Shown: one piece after another, positions 36,771 to 42,378 of the stretch
How positions within the stretch are numbered: the first letter of the stretch is position 1
Layout: every line of letters starts with the position of its first letter
Source: Bradyrhizobium sp. 190
GTDB taxonomy: Bacteria; Pseudomonadota; Alphaproteobacteria; Rhizobiales; Xanthobacteraceae
Assembly: GCF_023073415.1 (NCBI RefSeq)
Contig: NZ_JADPJL010000064.1
Span: 1 to 42,378 of the forward strand
Length of the DNA stretch: 42,378 nucleotides
Reading direction: 5' to 3'
The notes under the pieces: generated by a model
The model's database searches: none
Told to the model about the DNA's origin: nothing
The model's input: only the letters and a program-made list of their open reading frames with translations
Program-made: the position numbers and the translations under genes

Positions 36771-36923
36771 GCGCGCTCCAAACTTTCATTGGCCGAGGGG
36801 TGCGAGGTGCTCGTGATCGGCGGCAGCTTCATCGGACTCAAGCTTCCGATCCGATTGGGGCAGCAGCCCTGCCGCCCTGTGCAGACTGGCTATCTGCACT
36901 AATGAACGTTAGGTCCTGCCGCC

Positions 36924-36965
36924 GCCAATACCAATTTCGGAAGAAACAATACCGGACTGGAATTG
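36924..36965 (-). promoter_or_regulatory. Copy 6 of the 42-bp LysR-type box (minus strand)
   Basis: Read on the minus strand the halves are CAATTCCAGTCCGGTATTG and TCCGAAATTGGTATTGGC. It is the only copy on this strand and the only one facing a minus-strand gene (GMC oxidoreductase, start at 36770). This agreement of orientation with gene direction argues for a directional promoter element rather than a passive repeat. Confidence 0.8.
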
Positions 36966-37364
36966 ATGCGCCTGGTCCGATCCTGAGATCGGAGACCAGC
37001 CACATTTGACGGACATAATTGACCGGCAGAGGCGGACGATCCTTACGGAACGTGTCATTCCGCGTTTGGCAAACCTTGGTCGCGAGACAGGTGGCATATG
37101 GCAAAATGGCATTGTCTGGTGGTTCGACTACGACCACACACCGGCAGCCAAATTCGGGCATTGCGATTGGATCGCAGACATAAGACGAACGATATCGTCG
37201 CCTTGCTCTTGTGCGCGAGAGGCGAGCTCGTCTGCGTCGACCCTTGAAAACTCCCTTCCGGCAACCATCGTGGCCAGTCGGGTTAGGTGAGGAGCAAACG
37301 ATCCTATTGACAATGTATAGGAGCAAGTGGTCCAAACCCTCCAACAACTGGAGACTGCTCAGAC
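36966..37364. other. Intergenic region upstream of the hydroxyglutarate dehydrogenase gene
   Basis: No intact gene. A minus-strand frame at about 37128-37313 (MVAGREFSRVDADELASRA) reads like an amphipathic protein fragment but has no assignable family. GTATAGGAGC before the ATG at 37365 gives its ribosome binding site. No 42-bp box faces this gene. Confidence 0.35.
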
Positions 37365-38828
37365 ATGTCCGACGTGAATGACATTCGTCAACGGCTGATT
37401 TCGGCCGCTACTGAGATCGCCGGGACAAGCGGAATTCTTTCGTCGCCCTCCGACACGGTTGGCTACCTCACAGATTGGCGCCGCCGGTATGCCGGCCAAG
37501 CATTGGCCGTGGTGCTGCCGGGGAGTGTAGAGCAGGTTTCCCAACTCATTAAGGTGTGTAGCGGTCTTGGGGTCGCGATCGTGCCGCAGGCGGGAAATAC
37601 CGGTCTGACCGGAGGCGCTATCCCCCTTGAAGACGGGCCTTCGATGATCCTCAACGTCTCAAAATTGAACCGAGTGAGAGAGGTAGACAGTCTGAATAAT
37701 TCGGTCATTGCCGAGGCAGGCTGTATCTTGGCAACTCTTCGGGAAACCGTGGAAGGGGCTGGCAGGTTGTTTCCAATGCTCCTTGGAAGTGTGGGCAGTT
37801 GTCAGGTTGGGGGGCTTGTTTCCACAAACGCCGGGGGAACCGGTGTTCTTCGTTATGGGAACATGCGCGACCTTGTCTTGGGGCTGGAAGTCGTTCTGCC
37901 AGACGGTAGCATCTGGAATGGCCTAAAGGTCCTTCGCAAGGATAATTCGGGATATGATCTTAAGCAGCTCTTCATTGGCGCGGAAGGAACGTTGGGAATC
38001 GTGACTGCTGCCGCTCTGAAACTCTTCCCGTTGCCGATAAGCAGCGGAACGGCAATGGTTTCATTGTCGAGCATGCAGGCGGCAGTAGATCTCCTAAAAC
38101 TCTTCGCAGATCGTACAGGCAATAAGGTCGAGGCCTTCGAGATCATTTCGAAGGGGCAGCTGGAGTGCGTCCTCGCTCATTCCGAGAAGCGACAGTCCCC
38201 CCTGGAGCTGACATTGCCATGGTATGTCTTGATCGAGCTCGCCGATGGCAGCATTGATTGGGACCCTGGACGACTATTTGAGCTTATTCTGGGCGAAGCA
38301 ATCGAACGCAACCTAGTACATGATGCAGTCATCGCTTCTGATTCAACCAAGGCTCAACGGCTATGGGAGCTGAGGCACAACATCTCTGAATCGAATGTGC
38401 GAAAAGGGTTCTCCGTAACCAACGATACGTCCGTTCCGATTTCAAAGGTGCCGGCGTTCATAGAGAAAGTGGATGAACGGCTGACTAAGACCTTTGAAGC
38501 CTCAGACGTATTTTACTGCGGACACATCGGCGATGGAAATATCCATGTCATCGTTGTCTTCGATAGGGCCTTCTACGACACTGCCGAAAAAAGAGAGAAT
38601 GCGGCTGCGCTCGCCAATCTCATTGTCCACGAGGTAAGTGTCGAGCTGGGCGGCAGCATCAGCGCCGAGCATGGGATCGGAATGATGCATGTAAGAGAAC
38701 TTGAAAAATTCAAGGACAATCTCGACCTTGAGATGATGGCCAGGATCAAGAGAGCATTTGATCCTGGGAATATAATGAACCCAGGCAAGATATTGCGGTC
38801 TGATCGCGTGAATCGCATTGGTGTCTAG
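37365..38828 (+). CDS. FAD-linked 2-hydroxyacid dehydrogenase (D-2-hydroxyglutarate dehydrogenase type)
   Basis: A 487-residue flavoprotein with a PCMH-type FAD domain (VVLPGSVEQVSQLIKVC, PQAGNTGLTGGAIP, GGLVSTNAGGTGVLRYGN, FIGAEGTLGIVTAAALKL) and the FAD-oxidase C-terminal domain with the metal-ligand segment GHIGDGNIHV and SAEHGIGMMH. The family includes D-2-hydroxyglutarate, D-lactate and glycolate (GlcD) dehydrogenases. Because HglS in this window yields D-2-hydroxyglutarate, oxidation to 2-oxoglutarate is the most economical role (inference). The gene is complete, has GGAG just upstream, and is followed by a broken FAH-family gene. Confidence 0.87.
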   Translation: MSDVNDIRQRLISAATEIAGTSGILSSPSDTVGYLTDWRRRYAGQALAVVLPGSVEQVSQLIKVCSGLGVAIVPQAGNTGLTGGAIPLEDGPSMILNVSKLNRVREVDSLNNSVIAEAGCILATLRETVEGAGRLFPMLLGSVGSCQVGGLVSTNAGGTGVLRYGNMRDLVLGLEVVLPDGSIWNGLKVLRKDNSGYDLKQLFIGAEGTLGIVTAAALKLFPLPISSGTAMVSLSSMQAAVDLLKLFADRTGNKVEAFEIISKGQLECVLAHSEKRQSPLELTLPWYVLIELADGSIDWDPGRLFELILGEAIERNLVHDAVIASDSTKAQRLWELRHNISESNVRKGFSVTNDTSVPISKVPAFIEKVDERLTKTFEASDVFYCGHIGDGNIHVIVVFDRAFYDTAEKRENAAALANLIVHEVSVELGGSISAEHGIGMMHVRELEKFKDNLDLEMMARIKRAFDPGNIMNPGKILRSDRVNRIGV

Positions 38829-38873
38829 CAGGCATCTTCGCCCTCCAAAGGAACCGCAAGAGGTAACAAGGAT

Positions 38874-39778
38874 ATGCAATTTGTTTGCGCCGTGCACCGC
38901 GATGCCATTCGCGTCGGAGTGGTTTCAGGCGAGGAAGTCGTTCTCCTTCCGAGCACTTCAATGATCTGCTGGAAATCATAGAAGGCGGGGCGCAGTCCCT
39001 GGCGGAGGAGCGCCTCATAGGCGAGCAGGATGCCGAGCGCGCGTCATTGGCGGAGCTGGCGCTCCTGCCGCCTGTTCGACGGTTTCGCCGTGACATACTT
39101 TGCACGGGGTGGAACTATTTCGATCATTTCAACGAGGGCCAAGGAAAGCGCGAGGGCCAAGATGCCAAGGAGGGTGCCGAAGGCGCCGACATTTTTCACC
39201 AAAGGTCCGGATACCGTTGTTGGGTCCCGTGATCCCATCGCGTTCGACTCTGAGATTTCGAGCAAGTGGGACTACGAAGCGGAGCTGGCTGTGGTCATCG
39301 GGAAGACGGGCCGCAGCATCGCTGGGAGCGAAGCCGCCGGCTACATTTTCGGCTATTGTCTGGCGAATGACATTTCGCAGCGTGACTTGCAACGGCGTCA
39401 TGGCGGACAGTGGCTGATGGATAAGAGCATCGACGGAACGATGCCTATCGGACCGTACATCGTGACGGCTGACGAAGTCGATCTCGGTGCAGTCCGCCCG
39501 CAATGCCTCTTAAATGGAGAGATCCGGCAGGACGCTCTCATTTCCCAAATGGCCTTTCCGGTTGAGAAGCTAATCGCCGAGCTATCATTTGGAATGACTT
39601 TGAGGCCGGGCGATATTTTGTTGACGGGCACGCCAGCGGCGTCGGCCTTGCCCAGACTCCCCCAATCTTCCTGACCGAGGGGGATGAAGTTGTGGTGCGC
39701 GCGACAGGTCTGGGCGAACTGCGAAACCGGCTTAAACGCGTCGATCTCCTTGGCAATTCCGACGTCTCGATCGGGTGA
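38874..39778 (+). pseudogene. Fumarylacetoacetate hydrolase-family protein, three frameshifts
   Basis: Four frames give a nearly complete FAH-family protein: MQFVCAVHRDAIRVGVVSG; then HFNDLLEIIEGGAQSLAEE and ILCTGWNYFDHFNEGQGK; then KAPTFFTKGPDTVVGSRDP, YEAELAVVIGKTGRSIAG (metal-binding Glu), ANDISQRDLQRRHGGQWL, MDKSIDGTMPIGP, MTLRPGDILLTGTPA; then IFLTEGDEVVVRATGLGEL. The shifts lie near 38955, 39175 and 39645. Relatives cleave acylpyruvates or decarboxylate catechol-pathway products. The middle frame alone (39190-39674) keeps most of the catalytic domain, but the protein is probably dead. Confidence 0.82.
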
Positions 39779-40003
39779 GCGCGTCGATTTTGAGCTTTCG
39801 GATCCGTCGGATACAGACCGCGTTATCTTGGATCAAGCCAACCAATCTCTGGCGTTATTGCGCTGGCTCGCCTAAAACCGCGATATGCAGGTTCGCTACG
39901 GGGAAATCAAGACCGGCCGGTCATATCTTTCTGACGGGGCATCGGCTGGAGCGCGTCGGCTAGGCTTTGGATTGTAGTCCGATAGACGGATCGGAGATAT
40001 CGC

Positions 40004-40978
40004 GTGGGTTCATTGGATCTGGTCGAGGAGATCAAAGAGATTTGCGCCGATCTGTCCGGACAGGCGGTGGATGCGGCCCATTATCTGATCAACAATCCGG
40101 ACGAAGTCGCCTTTCATTCGATGCGGGAGATCGCTCGGCGCGCAAACGTCCCCCCTGTGAGTCTCGTCCGGTTGGCGCAACGATTGGGTTTGGCGGGCTA
40201 CAGCGAGCTGCGGGACCGATTCATCGATATCATGCGAGATCGTCAGCAGAGGGATCGCATGTCGATCACCCGCAACGAGCAAAGCGCAAGAGCGCTAATC
40301 CGCAAAATGGGCGAAGGCGCTGGACTGGAGGACTTTGTCGAATCATTTTTCGCAGCTGAGCTGGATGTCGTAAGACGAGCTCGTGCGCACTTGTCCGAGG
40401 AAAAGCTGAGAGAAGCGGTCGATCTCTTGGCGAACGCGCAAAAGGTATTTGTATATGGCAGGAGAACAGCGTTCACTCCAGCATATACGTTGGCCTATAC
40501 TTTGCGAAAGGCGAGGCCAAACGTCATCCTGCTGGATAGCCCGGGAGGGGCACCGGAGAGCGTTTTGGAAGACCTCTCGCCAGGCGATGCGTTTGTCGCG
40601 GTAACCTTTGCGCCCTTCAATCGATTGGTTCACCGGCTGACCGAGAAGGCGTCGCTATCGGACGCTCGCGTCATAGCAATCACCGACAGCTTTGCTGCAC
40701 CTGTCGGCGAGTTTGCTGGTCGTCTACATTTTGTAGCGCAAACATCCGGACAAGCATTTCCAGAGTCAATGCTTGGGGCCATCGCCGTGGCCCAACTACT
40801 GGCGGCCTTAACAATCAGCAGCCTGGGCGAGTCTGCGCAGAATCGGATCCGTGAGAATGAGCAGTTTCTGGTCGGATCTGGTGAGTATCTCCTGTCCGGT
40901 GAGGTTGCCAAGCGGCGCCGGGCGCCTACCGCTGCTTCGCGAAAGCGCTCCTTGAACAGCAAGCGAACGGTGCGCTAG
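40004..40978 (+). CDS. RpiR/MurR-family transcriptional regulator
   Basis: A 324-residue regulator with an N-terminal HTH_6 domain (MREIARRANVPPVSLVRLAQ, RLGLAGYSELRDRFID) and a C-terminal SIS sugar-phosphate-type domain (residues about 120-270; VDLLANAQKVFVYGRRT, VILLDSPGGAPESVLEDLSP, GDAFVAVTFAPFNRLVHRL). Such proteins sense phosphosugars or related ligands. The start is a GTG. It faces away from the FAH remnant and stands alone; the Gfo/Idh/MocA and GMC genes are possible targets (inference). The Lys/Arg-rich tail (AKRRRAPTAASRKRSL) is unusual and may add DNA affinity. Confidence 0.85.
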   Translation: MGSLDLVEEIKEICADLSGQAVDAAHYLINNPDEVAFHSMREIARRANVPPVSLVRLAQRLGLAGYSELRDRFIDIMRDRQQRDRMSITRNEQSARALIRKMGEGAGLEDFVESFFAAELDVVRRARAHLSEEKLREAVDLLANAQKVFVYGRRTAFTPAYTLAYTLRKARPNVILLDSPGGAPESVLEDLSPGDAFVAVTFAPFNRLVHRLTEKASLSDARVIAITDSFAAPVGEFAGRLHFVAQTSGQAFPESMLGAIAVAQLLAALTISSLGESAQNRIRENEQFLVGSGEYLLSGEVAKRRRAPTAASRKRSLNSKRTVR

Positions 40979-41439
40979 TCGGGCCATCGATCTTGAACAC
41001 TCCAGCCCTTGCGCGCTGCGCAGTAGGTGGACACCGCTGCTGCGGTGCGCACGTCGATGTCGACGCCCGCGTAGAAGCGATCTCGACAGGAATGAGATCA
41101 TACGATCGGCAATGGGAGCTAGTGATCCCTCGGCCTCCGTACCTAAGCTTGCAGCACAGTGGGCACTCGAGCCGCGGTACCGCGCCGCCGCGAACAACGA
41201 GCCCGATGGGATGCACGCTGACTTCATGATCGCCATGCCGGCGATTTTGGGAGCGGAATGTGCCGCCTGCGCAGGTGGGAGATAGGAGCGCCGAGCGGAA
41301 CTTGGTGCCGGAAAACTCCTCACCGGCCACGAACAGCGATAGCCCGATTACGAACTGGACTGCGACGGCGGGCGGTCTTCTCGCAGTTAGAGCAGAGTGC
41401 TCTCGTGATCCCATGCCGACCTTAAAAAAAGACGGTCTA
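40979..41439. other. Gene-free stretch upstream of box 7
   Basis: A long minus-strand frame (40926-41483) covers this stretch, but its composition (many Ser, Arg, Cys), its overlap with the RpiR gene and the lack of a ribosome site make it unlikely to be real. Some hydrophobic pieces (VQFVIGLSLFVAGEEFSG) may be remains of a membrane protein. No family could be assigned. Confidence 0.35.
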
Positions 41440-41481
41440 TAATTCCAATTTGCTATTGATCGTTCCGAAATCGGTATTGGC
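41440..41481 (+). promoter_or_regulatory. Copy 7 of the 42-bp LysR-type box
   Basis: The halves are TAATTCCAATTTGCTATTG and TCCGAAATCGGTATTGGC. The first half has lost the initial C and one G of GGTATTG, but spacing and the 3' core are intact. It points to the broken amidohydrolase gene that begins about 36 bp downstream. Confidence 0.74.
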
Positions 41482-41517
41482 ATCGCCGACGCGGTTCGCG
41501 CAATGTCTCAGCCATGG

Positions 41518-42225
41518 TTGGTAGTCACTTGGACACGCAAACGCCAGGGGGAGATTCGATGGAGTGCTCGGCGTGCTTGCCGGTCTTGAGCTCGCTAGAG
41601 CACTCAATCGAAGCAACGTGACAACGAACGTGCAAACGAAATCGTAAACTGGACCAATGAAGGGGGTTCGGTGGCCGGGCTTGACAGGGAGCTCCGTCTA
41701 TGCCGGGCGACTGAAGCTAGATACGGCGCTGGCATTTGCTGATCGCTGCGGCTTGACGATCGGTGGAGAGCTGGCTCGCATCGGCTATGCTGGCGAAGCT
41801 CCAGTTGGGGGTCGAGAGATCGATAGCTATTTCGAACTTCACATTGAGCAAGGATCGGTGTTGGAGGTCCATCAGATCCCAATTGGAGTCGTCCGCAATA
41901 ATTCGTGGGTGGGTGGTGGAGTGATCGAGATCCATGGCGAGAACGGGCATACGCAAACCACCCCGATGTCTCGGCGGCGTAACGCACTTGTCGGCGCCGC
42001 GAAACTCATCTTAGGTATCGAAGATATAGGCGCTTCGCGCGAGCCGCACGGGATGGTTAGTGCCACCGTAATCGACAGCTGGCCCAACAACCGGATCAAC
42101 ATTCCACATCTGAGCAAGATCGGCTTTTTGATCGTTCAAGCAACTTCCGAGGGACGACACGAAATATTGGAGAAGAATGCGGCACTAGTGGCTCTGCACA
42201 GTGAATTTGACAGGTTGCGTCGGGC
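41518..42225 (+). pseudogene. N-carbamoyl-L-amino acid amidohydrolase/allantoate amidohydrolase (M20), broken
   Basis: Across three frames: GSHLDTQTPGG (metal-binding His and Asp), RFDGVLGVLAGLELARALN, NEIVNWTNEGG, then GSSVYAGRLKLDTALAFAD, FELHIEQGSVLE (metal-binding His), IPIGVVRNNSWVGGGVIEI and MVSATVIDSWPNNRINIP. These are the hallmarks of HyuC/AllC-type hydrolases. The N-terminal 80 or so residues are missing, at least two frameshifts occur, and the C-terminal metal-binding segment is absent. Such enzymes act in hydantoin or purine degradation. It follows box 7. Confidence 0.83.
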
Positions 42226-42227
42226 GG

Positions 42228-42378
42228 TCAGATTAGCTCTGGCAGGTGTTTCGGATCAACGAGGACCTCGATGCTGCGAGGCGTCCTTGGCTGCCTTGTG
42301 ATGAGGCCGGCTCGTTCCAGCGTCAGCACCATCTGGTGAACCGAGGGCGGGCTGACACGGAAATATTCCTGCATGTCG
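42228..42378 (-). CDS. Winged-helix DNA-binding protein, partial (runs off the right edge)
   Basis: The minus strand from the window edge to a TGA at 42228 reads DMQEYFRVSPPSVHQMVLT, LERAGLITRQPRTPRSIEV, LVDPKHLPELI. This is a LexA/MarR-like winged helix of the type found in small rhizobial regulators or IS-associated proteins. The N-terminus is outside the window. Its 3' end adjoins the decayed end of the amidohydrolase remnant. Confidence 0.65.
   Translation of the reverse strand, partial: DMQEYFRVSPPSVHQMVLTLERAGLITRQPRTPRSIEVLVDPKHLPELI

Noticed and set aside
36810..36900. Possible FAD/NAD oxidoreductase fragment (EVLVIGGSFIGL)
   Set aside because: Only one Rossmann-like motif; may be chance or a tiny remnant.
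1499..41481. The 42-bp elements as a CRISPR array or a mobile repeat
   Set aside because: They are kilobases apart, have no regular spacers, and each is tied in orientation to a downstream gene.
40926..41483. 185-codon minus-strand frame
   Set aside because: It has no domain and no ribosome site, it overlaps the RpiR gene and box 7, and its composition is rich in Cys, Ser and Arg.

Overview
The window looks like part of an accessory or symbiosis-type island of an alphaproteobacterial rhizobium (Bradyrhizobium/Mesorhizobium-like). The evidence is the mixture of catabolic genes, many decayed insertion sequences (ISL3, IS256, IS3, IS110, IS5 types), numerous pseudogenes, a hipBA remnant and a small Cys-rich protein of a kind I associate with Bradyrhizobium. 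No nod, nif or fix gene is present, so the symbiosis-island reading is inference. No RNA gene or CRISPR array was seen.

Layout. 0-2.5 kb: hipB with a hipA stub, a small Cys-rich ORF and a thiolase remnant. 2.5-5.3 kb: a GC-rich aldehyde dehydrogenase and an FMN-dependent alpha-hydroxy-acid dehydrogenase. 5.7-10 kb: a polar amino acid ABC operon (decayed binding protein, two permeases, ATPase) followed directly by an acyl-CoA/AMP ligase. 11-12.8 kb: an MFS exporter. 12.8-15.5 kb: an ISL3-type transposase gene split by an IS256-family element. 15.6-17.4 kb: two adjacent metallo-beta-lactamase-fold proteins with altered metal sites. 17.6-18.9 kb: IS3 and IS110 debris. 19.3-20.8 kb: a second copy of the ABC locus, in which only the binding protein survives. 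21.4-24.8 kb: an unknown gene, a DadA-type FAD amino acid dehydrogenase and an ornithine cyclodeaminase/mu-crystallin-type protein. 26-32.8 kb: a LysR regulator divergent from a 2-oxoadipate dioxygenase (HglS/DUF1338), aminoadipate-semialdehyde dehydrogenase and aminotransferase operon that ends in a strong terminator, then glutamate dehydrogenase. 33-42 kb: Gfo/Idh/MocA and GMC oxidoreductases (minus strand), a D-2-hydroxyglutarate dehydrogenase-type flavoprotein, a broken FAH-family gene, an RpiR regulator and a broken N-carbamoyl amino acid amidohydrolase.

How the genes fit together. Together the enzymes can be assembled into a lysine/pipecolate route: amino acid oxidation, cyclic imine reduction, aminoadipate semialdehyde oxidation, transamination to 2-oxoadipate, HglS conversion to 2-hydroxyglutarate, and oxidation to 2-oxoglutarate, with glutamate dehydrogenase handling the amino groups.

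Most striking observation. A 42-bp element occurs seven times (1499, 5663, 15555, 19333, 21075, 36924 on the minus strand, 41440). Each copy starts with a CAAT-N11-ATTG-type (LysR T-N11-A) dyad and has a second GGTATTG half exactly 21 bp after the first. GGTATTGGC is invariant at the 3' end. Every copy stands upstream of, and points toward, a catabolic or transport gene or its remnant. It looks like the operator of an unrecognised regulon organised like, but different in sequence from, the nod box.
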